In this document: positions 43,301 to 54,841 of the stretch, piece by piece
Position numbering within the stretch: the stretch's first letter is position 1
How the letters are laid out: the number at the start of each line of letters is the position of its first letter
Assembly (NCBI GenBank): GCA_914767715.1
Contig: OU612066.1
Location: 18,450,283 to 18,514,282 of the forward strand
Source: Membranipora membranacea
Taxonomy: Eukaryota > Bryozoa > Gymnolaemata > Cheilostomatida > Membraniporidae
Direction: 5' to 3'
Length of the DNA stretch: 64,000 nucleotides
Notes under the pieces: generated by a model
The model's input: the letters and a program-made list of their open reading frames with translations, nothing else
Told to the model about the DNA's origin: nothing
Databases searched by the model: none
Made by a program: the position numbers and the translations under genes

Positions 43301-44277
43301 GACAACCTGATTTAAAAATAGGGCTACAATATATATACTCACAAGAGTAAATATACACAGAGGAGTAAATATACCCAGGGTTTTATTGAGCTAGCTTTGG
43401 GATGAAGTGGGAGATTACATAATTTGCAGGTTGAGGTTGAGTGAATGTTAGCTAGTCATACGTTTCACTATCTCGAGAGCGCGACATGGCAAACTTTCCT
43501 CTTGCATCAAATCAATAGGAAAAACATTGCTGGCGCGGCATAGCCCATATGAATCCAGAGATCAGCTGTACCTAGATAACTGATGGAAAAGCGCACGGTG
43601 TCTCAATACCAGACAGAAAAAAGGACCCATTTAAGATAAAAAGGGAGGGTCAATTTGATATAATAGATAGGGCCCAGCGATGAGGAAATAAAAGGGGAAC
43701 AGGGTTCTCTCTGACAGTTGTCATTACCTCGAGCAATAATCAGTCTATAATAGTTTAAAAATTAACTCTTTGTAATCCAACAAAACAATATCTATTGTCT
43801 ATGTATGATTGCTTCGGTTAATTGCAAGACCTCAATGTAATTGATTCCACATGAGAAATGTCTTCTTGTCAAATGCCCCAATGTTGCACTTTTACTGCAC
43901 ACCATTACAACATGCCTAATGAGTTTCTATCAGTGGTCTTTTTTCTAAAAATAACATATTTTTCTGATTATTAACTACAGCTTATCCATTAAATTCTCAT
44001 CATCCAAGAGTGCACTATGTCTGACCTATAAGATAGGCGGGCAGGGCAGACTGATTCCTCGGATGTGTGTCAAACTTCTCATTATTCCGGCCTTCCTCTA
44101 AGTAAATAGCGGCCTCCTGATAGTTCATTAGCCATTGCTCCCTGTTTTGCTGTACTCGGTTCTTCTGTTCGACACGTACATCTCCCTCCGCTAAAGCTAC
44201 ATTCTGCTCTGTTGTTGGGTATGAATGGTTGGAGCTGCTTGCTATGTTCCCAGCCTCGATGGCATGGTCGTCGGTGG
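28344..44277 (-). CDS. TPCN1: Two-pore calcium channel protein 1 (first coding exon not found)
   Basis: Eighteen exons join in phase: 44026-44277, 43183-43289, 41571-41701, 41023-41111, 40792-40826, 40155-40313, 39824-40004, 39388-39497, 38936-39044, 38381-38524, 33482-33554, 33101-33205, 32417-32578, 31575-31660, 30905-31020, 29685-29894, 29035-29112 and 28344-28559. That is 786 aa. TPCs are endolysosomal cation channels of two six-helix repeats gated by NAADP/PI(3,5)P2 and voltage. Visible landmarks: [12 protein letters not shown] before S1; repeat I S4 ([13 protein letters not shown]) and pore [13 protein letters not shown]; a cytosolic linker; repeat II with [14 protein letters not shown] (S3), ILRPFRLIR (S4) and pore [11 protein letters not shown]. 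The filters TAN and VNN match TPC1. The S6 is [14 protein letters not shown], followed by a conserved cytosolic tail ([13 protein letters not shown]) and a Ser-rich end. The first kept exon begins with an acceptor (tttcag) and no in-frame ATG, so a short 5' exon lies upstream. Confidence 0.93.
30011..30212. repeat. Tandem duplication of about 101 bp
   Basis: 30011-30111 and 30112-30212 align through gttgataag, caaggtttttt/caagatggttt, cccttg, ggttaaacaataaat/ggttagacaataaat and the final ttagcag/cttgcag. The position is a TPC1 intron. The copies have diverged moderately. Confidence 0.7.
34619..37625 (+). pseudogene. Nucleotidyltransferase-like (GlnD/DUF294-type) plus TPR protein, broken
   Basis: Exon 1 is 34619-34786 (56 codons, [16 protein letters not shown]). 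The intron 34787-35035 has a gtggg donor and a tttacag acceptor. A large second exon continues in phase. Near 35410-35475 lies [20 protein letters not shown], which matches the GS...DxE metal-binding signature of the nucleotidyltransferase fold, as in the PII-uridylyltransferase N-terminal/DUF294 group. From about 36380 the protein is helical and TPR-like ([20 protein letters not shown]). The frame is broken three times: TAA at 36749-36751 with homologous reading on both sides; a small deletion with frame change near 37260 (MYLKQG then AEKFFMRS); and TAA at 37398-37400. The first 627 codons are open, so a shortened protein is possible. The gene lies wholly in the 33554-38381 intron of TPC1, on the other strand. 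The substrate is unknown. Confidence 0.7.
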
Positions 44278-46032
44278 CTGAAACGAGAACATAAATGGTT
44301 TTGATTGAAAATGATTAGCCCGACACCAAATAGGGATAAGGTAATTTACTTCAGCATTTAATATATACCTTATTGCTTAACAGGAACTAATATCAAAAAT
44401 CTCATTTATGTTGTGCTGATGTGATAGCTTTTTAGTCTTACATCCCACAACATGATTAGATGCAACTCGAAGTAACCTGGTATTAACCTTGGGTTATATG
44501 ACATCAATTAGAAATTCTTGGGTGGGCAATCAAGATTGACAGGATGCTTGATAGGCCTTACAAGCGCCACCATTTCCTTTTTGTTCAATACCTCACAAGG
44601 TTTCCTTGGGGTATCAATTAACTGTAGTTATTAGTTATTAAGACATTGTCGTCAGCCAGCTGCAATACGACAAGTCCACCGAACAGCAGAAGGTTGGTTA
44701 AGGTAATTTGGTATGGCAAGCCATAAAAATGGGCTGACCAATCATGCCATTAGGCCTATCTACAGCATACTTGTCCACGACTTCAAGGTAATCATACACT
44801 GACACTAACTTGACCTGAGATTAGAATCTCAACTCACATTGCGCCTGATCGAAGCTAATAAATGTAGAAATATACCCAAGAGTACCAGGTAATATTATCC
44901 AATCTGACTGTCGATTGAGAGATTAATTTAGACACTTATCAGCCTTGGTGTTATCTTATCACACGAGTGACCTCTGGCTCCTGGACTCTATCGATTATTC
45001 ACACACTATCAATCTCAGCAGTTAGCTATGTAGTATTATAGATTGATATGAGGAAATGTAATGCTGATTACACTAAAGAAGGAAATTTTACCATTGGAAC
45101 TAAAAAATATTAATTTTAAGTATTCAAGTGACTTGGCAATTCTACAATGAAATATAGAGTTGCTATGATTGCACGGCCAGAGGGGTGGTATTGGTGCAGT
45201 GCTAATTCTTTGGTGCAATTGTCCTGAGATCAGAACCAAGCTTAGTAATTATGCGAGAACGATTTCTTCTGCAAAGGCAATTGACAACTAAACTCACACT
45301 TTGATTGAAACCAACATATTTTCACAGAGTAAATATACATCCTAGTGATATTATCATGTACTTAGAAAACTCATTGCGCAAGTTGATGGTCAAAATATAT
45401 TACACTTGGGTCTACTTTAAAGCAGTCATGACCATTGCACTACACAGCTGTTATTACAATCATCATAATATCTAGTGTACACGGATGATTCCCAACAGCA
45501 ACCATTTACCAACCAGTGACCTATCAAATCTTTCTAGACAAACTACATGAGTTACATAATGTCATTCTGTCTAAGCTTGAGTGGAGGTCAAAAACTATTG
45601 GTATAACAATGCTAGCATTATACTCAACAACCTAGCCAACAAACATATCTATGCAGCAACCTATATTACGGTACATCCTTTGAAAATGGATTATCCTGAC
45701 TAACTGCCAAATTTTGCTTAGAGTAATTACTACATTAATCTGTGATCACGACTTATCATTATAAGGGAGCCAAGCGGCTGTTCTTGCAATGTATGGAGTG
45801 CGATGGGCTTAAAGATGCTGTAAAAGAAATAAGCCAAATACTACCCATTGGGGAAAGGATAGTTGTGTTGCAGGCCCAGAACGACACTGAGCTTATTTGT
45901 TTTTCAGCGTAAATTCTCAACGTTGAAGACACCGGGAATGCGACTCAGCCATTAAAAGCATTGAATTCAGCCAGCCAGGGCGATCGGCATTTGCACATTG
46001 GCACCCATAGGACTTGCATGCCTCTATTTAAC

Positions 46033-46063
46033 CCAATGTCCAGTATCAACTACTGGACATTGG
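46033..46063. repeat. Perfect hairpin CCAATGTCCAGTA
   Basis: Arms CCAATGTCCAGTA (46033-46045) and TACTGGACATTGG (46051-46063) pair fully around a 5-base loop. The outer sequence CATGCCT...AGGCATG extends the symmetry. It is not followed by a T-run and has no assigned function. Confidence 0.7.
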
Positions 46064-46628
46064 CAAAGTAAAGGCATGTAAGACCCAGGGGCCCATGATG
46101 CAACCCCTCTTGAAGGAAAAATGATCATGGGTCACAAACATTGAGCAACCTGCCCGCTTACACTCAATGATTCCAGCATGATTGATATGTCAAAAGTAAT
46201 TCAAGGTGGAGGTGTTCATAGGTAGAGATTGCTACTCTTGTTGAAATTAGATGGTGTCGACTCAAAGGGCAAGATGTAGAATACAAGGACGCTGACAGTC
46301 TACTTGGTGCAGTGTCTCCCATGGGATAGCTTGATTTGTCTTTGTACTGAGCTACACTGAATTCAATTTACCCCACCAGGATAGTGGCCTGTGCATGCCG
46401 CTCTGATCAAATTTTATAACCAATGTACGGTCATACCATTTAGAATACTCTGCAGTCCCACTAACTTATGGCACCTTAATAAAATTAAGGAAAGGTAACC
46501 TAACCATCAAAATGTCTAGGTATATTATTGAATTCAACTGGAATACAAATCAAGTAACAGTAACTTTACTCATGACTAGAAGGCTCTAGTATTAGTCAGT
46601 TATACTGATTCTGAACAGAGCTGGAGTA

Positions 46629-46657
46629 GTAATAGCAAGTTACTCCTTGGTAATAGC
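46629..46657. repeat. 14-bp shortened palindromic insert with direct flanks
   Basis: CAAGTTACTCCTTG (46636-46649) is flanked by GTAATAG on both sides (GTAATAGC counting the shared C). It keeps the CAAG start and ACTCCTTG end of the 27-bp palindromes in the RTK introns, as if an inner part of one arm was lost. Confidence 0.6.
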
Positions 46658-46824
46658 CTGTCTTAACAAGCTTTGTTCGGTGTCCCCCCCCCCCGAATAG
46701 TAGTAGTAGATAGTAAGTGTGTATAAGATTTCTTGGAGCAAGAAGCTAGTTCTGTTTCTGTAAACATCATTAATATTACCTGACAAACTTTGCTCTATTG
46801 GCCAACAACAACAATTTTTTTTAG

Positions 46825-46914
46825 GACAGGCTACTGAAGCAAACTAGCTACCCACAAGCAACAATAGGTTCCTTCAAGTCACAGCTGGAGAGGCTGGAGT
46901 TTGCTCACATGCAG
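46825..46914 (+). CDS. Possible isolated exon
   Basis: The polypyrimidine tract with acceptor ttttttttag, 30 open codons (DRLLKQTSYPQATIGSFK, then a charged heptad-like run) and the donor CAG/gtaaac are all present. It lies 520 bp upstream of the DRC10 start codon on the same strand. It could be an alternative 5' exon of that gene or a leftover of another. No partner exon was found. Confidence 0.25.
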
Positions 46915-47434
46915 GTAAACAACTCAACTTACCAATCAATAGTTAAATTAATTAACCCATTTATTTAATTAGTTAACACCCTTTCTTGCAGCTGTAATGA
47001 ATAAGTATAAGCTCTATCCTAAAATCATTACAACTTACCATCAGTGAAGCTCCTGTACTTCACCAGATATGAAGTGTCATGTTCATCATCCATTCATTAA
47101 AGTTTGCTGAGTTATCTCAAACAAAGTACAAGTGAAAAAGTGTACAGGAATGTGCAGCCAATTTCACTTCAGGATAATCACACCACCCACCAAAGAGTAC
47201 TTTCACTTTGACTTCAATGTTATGGTCTCATACAATAAGAGAAAGCAGGAGATCGTAATACACTCACACAGTCACGATCAAATCACAGGGTTCAAATACA
47301 GTCTAGGCAGATCACATGACCAGTTGCTATGCAACCTTGATAATCATATCAGTCAATAAAGGGCACTGAGTAAGCACTGGTACCCCTGCATCATAACTTT
47401 TATTTGGTCATAGCTGAGAAGACACTAATTCAAG

Positions 47435-49967
47435 ATGAGTACTATTACAGAAGTTCAGCAGATGGATACCATGCACATGAGGCTGCCACTCAGCAGTCAG
47501 CCTAATCCTGCATCTCCAGCAACAGCTGCTAGGAGACATAAAATAAAGCTGGACCCACTGAGGGCTTTGGAGCCAGCCAGAAAGAAACTCTCCACCATAG
47601 AATCACAGAGGGTTATGTGTGTACTAGAGGATACAAAGAAAAGATGTGATGTGATTTCCTCTCTGCCACATATTATGAAAAACATGGACAAATTTGCTGC
47701 CCTGGTAGGACCAGAGGTAGGCAACTGCTTTGCTGATCACAAAAAGATTCATGATAAGTTTGCTACACTGGAGCTGAGACATACTGACATTAGTTTGCAG
47801 ATTACCAATGCTGAGACAGCACGAGAAGAGGGCGATGAAGCCACATCTTCACCTCAGCCACAACCGACTCCTCCTGCCTCCAGACCGGTCTCTCGAGGTC
47901 TGTCCAGCCGTGGTAGCATGAGATATAGACAATCACCCGCACAGCTCAACGGTGCTGCCGCGCCGTCAGCATCTGATTTAAATGAGCAACTTGAAGCCAT
48001 AACATCTCAAATAAAGATGGTAGAGCTTGAACTGCACATCAGCATCAAAAACATGATGAGAATATTAGGACTGAACCCAGGAGTTGTAAATCTCATCCTG
48101 GCTGAAGTGGGAAATAGCAGATCAAGGGAGTCTATGTTCTTCACAACTCAGCTTCAAGAGCTCAGAGACATACTCATGGAGAAACTTCTCATGACCCCTA
48201 TTGAAGAGAAAGAAAAAATGCACTATTTATCACAGGTAGGTGGGAAAATCAAACTGATCTATAGCAAATTAATCACTATCCGGACAGAAAATTATACATG
48301 TACAGAGCAATATCAACGGACATCATATGGCATAGTGTATGACAGTTACTTTCCAGCTAAGATCGCCTCCCAATAAAAGAATTGACAGTATTCTTTTCAC
48401 CACAGGTATCAGCTCAAGAGAGACAGAATGCTGTGGTTATTGATACCCTGGAGGAAGAGCTGAGGGTAGCTAACGAAGACAAAGATCATGATATCAGACT
48501 CAAAAATGATGTCATCAGAAAACTGCAGGTAAGATACTCAAACACATGAATGATCATTGAACTCAAGGATTGGATTCCAGTTCAACGAAAGGCTCGGAGA
48601 TAGAAATTAAAATCTTAAACAAATCCTTATAAACCTTTCATTAGCATTAAAAATTACCGAAAACTTATCTGACAAAAATCTCCGAGAGATAAACATATTT
48701 AGGCCTCATGGTTCAAGGTTTTCCTTCAACTCACAACCTGCAACTCCTATTATACTTATCAATCAAATTTGTAGAATGACCTTCATATGCTGGAGAAGGC
48801 CACAGAAGAGGAAATAAAGAGAACAAAGACTGAGGCCGACAAACAGGAAGCAGCTGATAGTAAGAACAGTGAGGGTAAGAGAGATAAGCTGACAGCTGAG
48901 ATGAATGAGCTCAAAGCTAAACTAGATAACCTCACATCAGAACACAGAGAAGAGGAGGCCGATCTCAGAAGGGTAAGTTCAATTAATGTATTCAATGAAT
49001 TCAACATACATAATCAGTCAATGGCTCAGATTGCAGTAATTTTTTCATATTCATGTATTGTCCTCCCATGATTTGTGATTTAACAACTCGTCAGTATTAT
49101 GTAGTTTCATTCATAATTCTGGGCAATGTGAACAATGAACTCCCTTCATTGATGTGAACACACCACATTACAAGCGGTCTAAGCAAGCAATACTGACCAT
49201 AAAAAAAATTTGGTTGCTATTACATAGCTCAAACTTGAGAAGGGATTACTGAACCAAAGAAATTCATTCAAACCTCATTGCAATCAATTTGTTTTCATCT
49301 ATCAACAGAAAAAATGGAAGATCGAGACAGAGGTGGAGAACTGGATACAGAGATATGATGGTGATATGGGAGAGAAGCAGGATGAGTACGAGGAGATAGA
49401 TGGAGTTTATACTGAAGAGAAGAAACAACTTAATGAGCTTGAGGAGAGATTCAAGACACTTGAGGTAAGATAAGTAACAGCTAAGCAACTGAAGACAGAA
49501 AGATAAGCGTATCATGGAAATCCTTGCAATTTCTAGCTGAAGTTGTGTTCAGGGATGCGCGTGTATGAGTGCTGTTGTGACATGCCTACTATTCGATAAC
49601 GAAACACCTTGATCTTTCTCATGGGCATTCAAGCTAGTGTTCTAACAATTCGGTGTACTAGCTGGAGTCTGATTTCAAAAGTTATATATCATACTTCTTG
49701 CAGTCAACCTGCCCCCAATCATATATACATGTGTAGGCTGTATGGTATGGTAGAAAAATTTTTCACGATTTTCAACCTATTTTTTAGACTGAGTATAAGA
49801 CAATCACAGAGGCAAGAAACAAGGCTAAGGAAGAGAGAGAAACCGCCGAGAGAGAAATGGCTCTGATGATCAAGGCAGCTACCACTATACAAGCTGTGTG
49901 GAGATCTTACAAGGTCAGAAAAGCTCTCAAAGCAAAGAACAAGAAAGGAAAGAAGGGAAAGAAATAA
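47435..49967 (+). CDS. IQCD: Dynein regulatory complex protein 10 / IQ-domain protein D
   Basis: Five exons: 47435-48235, 48406-48528, 48775-48972, 49309-49464 and 49788-49967. Every intron is phase 0, and the total is 485 aa, close to the family length. DRC10 is a coiled-coil subunit of the nexin-dynein regulatory complex, which links outer doublets in motile cilia and flagella. Visible: a basic N-terminus, a conserved block [19 protein letters not shown] with [13 protein letters not shown], long charged coiled coil in exons 2-5, then an IQ motif near the end ([14 protein letters not shown]) and a lysine-rich tail. The Met at 47435 heads the first long open frame. A poly(A) signal AATAAA is at 50243-50248. 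The family call rests on the N-terminal blocks and the single C-terminal IQ motif. Confidence 0.82.
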
Positions 49968-50434
49968 GCGTGTAGTTGCAAGTCCCGCTGTCAGCTATCA
50001 TGTATATTGATATTATTTTAGATAGAAATGGATTAGCTCATTTTTGTAATATTTATACTGTGGGTGGTATTCTATAGTTACAAGTCAATATGAGCGATAC
50101 CATAGATATTTCTATACTCAGAAAGCATATAACAAGAACCAAGTAGTACAAGTAAATATTATGCAACGTTTATTTGAGATATTTGCTCAAAATCTTATCT
50201 ATGATGCCTTTGTACATGATATATTTTTGTAATTACAAAGAAAATAAAAATTGGCTATAAAACCTATGTTGAAATCATTTGCGTGGTACTAGAAATAAAG
50301 GTCTAAATTGGTTTTTCTCCTCTATGGGGAGAACCTAAAATGTTGTTGTTGAGATTCAACCGATCACTAAAATTCTGAGGTCGTCACAGGATCATAACTC
50401 TCTATCTCTGAAAGAAACTCCCGTCATTATACTC

Positions 50435-51778
50435 CTACTCACAGTTCTCTTTGGCTTTCTTGAATTCTGGCTCACCGTTGCCATTTTGAACAGGTGTAGT
50501 TTCATACTCGTTGTACTTTTTGGATGATCCAAAAACTTTCTCAGCAGGATATTTGGCAGCATTGTGTTCAAACTTATCGAGAACAGCTTGGGGCAGATCG
50601 ACATGACAAAGTTGAGATAGCCTTATAAGGTATATAAGTACATCACTAAGCTCCTGTCCCAGATGCTTCTTCTCTTTTTCTGTAAATTCTGGGCATCCTT
50701 CCTTCACTTCACCCTTCCATTGGCTAGAAAATAAAGTCAAATTGAAGATGTAGGCAGTGACAATAATATACAGAGAACCATATACCCTAAATTATTTGAC
50801 TATGCACGGAATTATTTTTAGTAACCTGGCTTTAAATCATTGAATGTTTGATATAGAATTATCCTCACATTTGTTGTCATTGAGAAACTTACTAAAATTT
50901 TAATTCTCACCAGAACTGAATTCTGCAAAATTACCATTGGTGAGAGGAAGATTTGAATATCCTTGGAAAATTTTATGCTTGTTGGTACATTTTGCCCATA
51001 TTCTCCACTTATTACTTTGAGACTAACTATTCCACCAACAACAGTATTGCCATATGATCAACACCAAATATAGCAGAAATATCATGGCCAAGTCTTTAGT
51101 ATCTTTGTCATCACTAGCCTAGTAATAACGGACATAATGGCGCTGTACTGATTAATAAATAAGAGCTTTGACAAACAGATTGCCCACACAGATTGATTGG
51201 AATTGATGAAGATCTGGTTTTGTTCATAATTTACATACTGACTCTCGTGATCTGACTGGGCATGTAGATCACTGATAAACTAGGGTATCATTACCACAAA
51301 GAGAATGTCGTAAGGCTAAGTATGTATCATGCGTGACTTGAATTTGCGCATGTGCAAGAACAATGAGTTTAGTCTGGGTTCTAATTGCAATTTTGGTCTG
51401 GGGAGATAGGACACCCCCTGCATAAATTGCCAGTCAAATTTAGCTAATAGTGACAATAGAAGATAACTCTTTCTAACAATTCCGCACGCATTTGAGAGTG
51501 TGCCACCAGAGCAGGTAGCCAATCAGATGGCTTCGGAATTCCGAGGCTCAATTTTGCAGAGATCAGCTCATGCCCAGAGCTGAGCATGCGCAGAATGCAT
51601 AATTTATTATATATTAGTGTATAATCAATGGTACAAATTTGAAATATCTCCACCTGTAGCCACTTACAATATTTCTGATAGCTCACCCACCTCACCGACC
51701 ATGGCTAAAAGTACATTACGGGGTGTGTGGTACTGGTGCCAGTTCCTTTCATTGACAAACTTTGCCTGAATCTCTCTT
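50435..51778 (-). CDS. DCTPP1: dCTP pyrophosphatase 1, copy A (first exon not found)
   Basis: Exons 51668-51778 and 50435-50723 join in phase. The product is an all-alpha MazG-like NTP pyrophosphatase that hydrolyses dCTP and modified dCTP to the monophosphate, cleaning the nucleotide pool. Seen: KFVNERNWHQYHTPRN, the metal-binding helix GEVGELSEIFQW spanning the splice junction, and the second acidic helix ELSDVLIYLIRLS, giving the EVGELSE...ELSD pair of ExxE/ExxD motifs. The C-terminus is HNAAKYP plus a Lys-rich tail ending at TAG 50435. The acceptor at 51779 needs a preceding phase-2 exon with the start codon, which I could not place. A second copy lies 1.9 kb upstream with identical exon layout. 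Confidence 0.85.
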
Positions 51779-51938
51779 CTACAATACAACGATGAAGCAG
51801 ATAAGCAAGTGACTATCTAATGACTAAATCATAGTGTGAACAGGTTCACTATCACAAATAATAAAATTTACACGACCCAGTCATTAATGCGCAGATTCAT
51901 TGAGAGGAGATAACTTCACATTTATTGCACTTTGTTGT

Positions 51939-52009
51939 AACAGGGAGCAGGGAGTTTGGTCCCAAACTCCCTGCAGGGAAAGAGGTTAGGGTGAAACTCC
52001 CTGTTGTAG
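51939..52009. repeat. Palindrome cluster with CAGGGAGTTT/AAACTCCCTG arms
   Basis: GCAGGGAGTTTGG (51947-51959) pairs with CCAAACTCCCTGC (51962-51974). Another AAACTCCCTG lies at 51994-52003. The repeat CAGGGA stands just outside the inner palindrome on both sides, and TGTTGTA lies outside the whole block. It resembles the CAAGGAG palindromes in other introns but is more complex, perhaps nested. Confidence 0.5.
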
Positions 52010-52379
52010 TTGCAGTTATTGAGTGAAGGTCTACAATGTGGGTCTCAATTGTACATTTTATTAAGTAGTTTGATATTTCTTTTATTTTTGATTAAAAACA
52101 AAAGTGCAGCAACATATCTTAGAAGCGATAAATAGGGAGTTTTGGCATGAACTGAAAACATGGACATCAGCAAAATTACAACAGGGTATGAACAATTTAA
52201 AAACAAATGGAACGCTGAAAAATAAAATCCCTACATAGAGACATATGGTAGAAATCATAAAATTCATGAGATTACGTAGTACAATGGCACAAAAAAAAAC
52301 CTCACCATTTGTAAATTGTATACAATTAGGAGTCGTCCCCGCATCTAGATAAGGGACACAACTGCCATATTATTACTGC

Positions 52380-53003
52380 TCATTTAGCCTGTTTGCTAGC
52401 AGGCTCACCATCTGCACCACTTTCAGTTCCTGTGTTCTCATACTCGGTGTACTTCTTACAAGACCCATACGCTTTACTGGGAGGATATTTAGCTGCATTA
52501 TGCTCAAACTTTTCCAGAACTGCAGTTGGTAGATCAATATGACAAAGCTCAGACAGTCTGACTAAAGACATGAGAACGTCGCTAAGCTCCTCTCCCAGGT
52601 GTTTCCGCTCTTTTTCAGTAAATTCAGGGCATCCAACCTTAACTTCACCCTTCCATTGGCTAGAAAATTACAGAGGTGTGTGAGAATTGTGAGGTGCACT
52701 AATACACATGGTAGAGTGATAACATTTAAATAGGAATCAATCCTCTCCAGAATAAATGTGCAATATATTTTTATGAATATCATCAACTCTACTGGCTTTA
52801 AAATAAGCAAATGCTCAACATTTCAAAAATTATATCAGAAACACCGCCATCAGTTATAAAAAGAGGGAAGGGGTGATATAAAGACAACTTACAAGATTTC
52901 AGAGAGCTCACCAACCTCTCCTACCAAGTCGAGCAGCATGTTACGTGGAGTATGAAATTGGTGCCAGTTCCGCTCCTCCGTAAACTTCGAAAACAGCTCC
53001 CTT
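52380..53003 (-). CDS. DCTPP1: dCTP pyrophosphatase 1, copy B (first exon not found)
   Basis: Exons 52893-53003 (111 nt, the same length as in copy A) and 52380-52659 join at the same phase and residue (EI/FQW). Catalytic helices LVGEVGELSEIFQW and EELSDVLMSLVRLS are intact, then LCHIDLPTAVLEKFEHNAAKYP. It ends at TGA 52380. Copies A and B are strongly similar across both exons but differ in the tail, so this is a tandem duplication with both copies apparently functional. The first exon needs a phase-2 donor upstream of 53003 and is not located. Confidence 0.85.
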
Positions 53004-53415
53004 CTGTGTGTAAGAATGTAATAGTTTTTATTACAAACTCTATAGGTAATCTTTATCTGACACATATACTCAGAAGTCAGAATTGGACCGATATATAAAA
53101 AACTCAACTTAATCAAACCCTGTGTGTGCATGAGTTAGGAGCGGATTTTCTTGATTGACTGGAGACTAGACCAAATTACAAGTTTTATTATCTAACAAAA
53201 AGCGATTATTTACAAAACAAACATGTGAACAAGAAAAAAATGCCCAAAAATGGGATATAACCAGGTCCAGAACTGACATAACTTGTTCTATGTGGTCTTA
53301 TGAAAGAATGACACTGTAATAGGAATCCAACTAGAACGCGCATTCTGACATTTTTTAATGCTATAATATCAACAATTTTTTTTACAGTTCATTCGCCAGC
53401 AGCAGCACATGACGA

Positions 53416-54841
53416 TCAGTCCTCATCCTCGCTCTCGATAAAGTCAGCATTACTTTGGTTTAATCCGACAGCGGGTAATGAGAGTGAGTTCAGTGCAGAC
53501 AGGTCCAGTTCAAGTGTCAATCTGTCAGGTTCAAACTCATCAGGAATCTGAAGTACTTTTGCAGATTTGTACTTTGATGGTGACGAGTCTGCAATACAGT
53601 TTTAATGTTACTAACCATGTAAAAATATTGTTGAGAGGGACCATATATTTATTGCATAACAAGTGATCATTGGCGAACTGTTTTCTCGATGGAATGGTGC
53701 CCCCATTGTGTGGTTCGAAACAATATTAATGTTGTTTGTGACCTGTTGTGTTTTAGCAGTTTTTTTAAACTAGTTACCACAATTGCTGTAAAGAGTTATT
53801 TTTTGTCCAGAATAAATTAATTATATGCCATACCTTTAGTGCCTTTCCTTGAAGATCGTCTTGTTGGAGTGAGTTTAGCTGTAGGTGAGAGGTTAATACT
53901 GAGAGCAGAGGACGCCACTGACATGACATCATCAAGTTCACTGGCACTAGTCATATCATCATGAGACATCGATGAAGTGGTTGTGCGCCGAGTCCTTCTC
54001 CGAGGAGACTTACCTTCACATCAACAATCATTAGTAATCAAGAAAAAGAAGCAATTGTCAACAACTGTCCCACAGCTGGAAACTAATTGATACAGGATGT
54101 CACTCATAGTAATCTCTGAGATTATTGGATACCAGTCATTTTGAATAAAGCTGGCATATGTCTTATTATTAACAGCTGGTAATGAAACTAAGATAAATTT
54201 CTATATAATTCTACCTTTGCTAGATCTAGGTTTTCTTCTAAGCGAATTTGGAGGATGGTTTCCAGTTTCTATTACGGGTGCTGGTGGTGGGAACAACTCT
54301 GCAGTTGTCTCATTGAGCTCCTTCCTTCTAATTTTCTGTTTTAACTCCAGCTCCTCCACTTCTAGTTTCTGCAGTTGATCACTCATCTACAGCAAAAATT
54401 TTATCTTGAGCATCAGCACTCAGCAGAGCCACATTGTCTTTAAACCAATATGAGCTCCTTATTCCATTGTAGTACTAGTAGTACATTCCAAATCCAGACC
54501 ATATCTGGGGTTTCGACCTACATCGCAACCTACATGGAGCATTCAGCGCCTCATCTTGCCCTATCTATAACAACAAAACAGGAGCTGCTGTAAGATTAGC
54601 TAGTGCAAACGTAAAAATGTCCCAAAGAAAAATTTGAGAGAACTCAAAGAGTAAAATTGCAGCATTCAACACTCGCAGGGAATAAAAAGATGACAATAAA
54701 ACAGATTACCTTTGTGTACAAGTTGAGCAAGACATCTTCTTCACGCTTGAGATCCCCCAGGTTGTAGGCAGCAAAGCGCTGAGAATTATTTCCAATACTG
54801 CCCACTCCATAGCAAAGCCCATCTTCGCGCTGATCATCCAT
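53416..54841 (-). CDS. SNAPC5: snRNA-activating protein complex subunit 5-like
   Basis: Four exons join in phase: 54710-54841, 54215-54386, 53834-54013 and 53416-53588, giving 218 aa. SNAPC5 (SNAP19) is a small subunit of the complex that binds the proximal sequence element of snRNA promoters. The match is the segment LKREEDVLLNLYTK joined to MSDQLQKLEVEELELKQKI across the first splice, which follows the LRKEEE..LL...DQL..L.VEELAL pattern of the human protein, together with an acidic end (ESEDED). The middle is low-complexity, basic and Ser/Thr-rich (RRRTRRTTTSSMSHDD), and the protein is about twice the vertebrate length. The ATG at 54841 opens exon 1. It is head to head with NDUFS8. The family call rests on one short coiled-coil block, so it is moderate. 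Confidence 0.62.

Larger units (their letters stand above)
44278..46824. other. Upstream region of TPC1; no gene seen
   Basis: It should contain the missing first exon and promoter of the channel gene (minus strand). I could not choose an ATG exon with the required phase-1 donor. It holds a strong hairpin (46033-46063), a small palindromic insert (46629-46657) and a C homopolymer near 46685. Confidence 0.4.

Noticed and set aside
48783-49007. Ser/Leu-rich minus-strand ORF
   Set aside because: It is the antisense shadow of a DRC10 coiled-coil exon.
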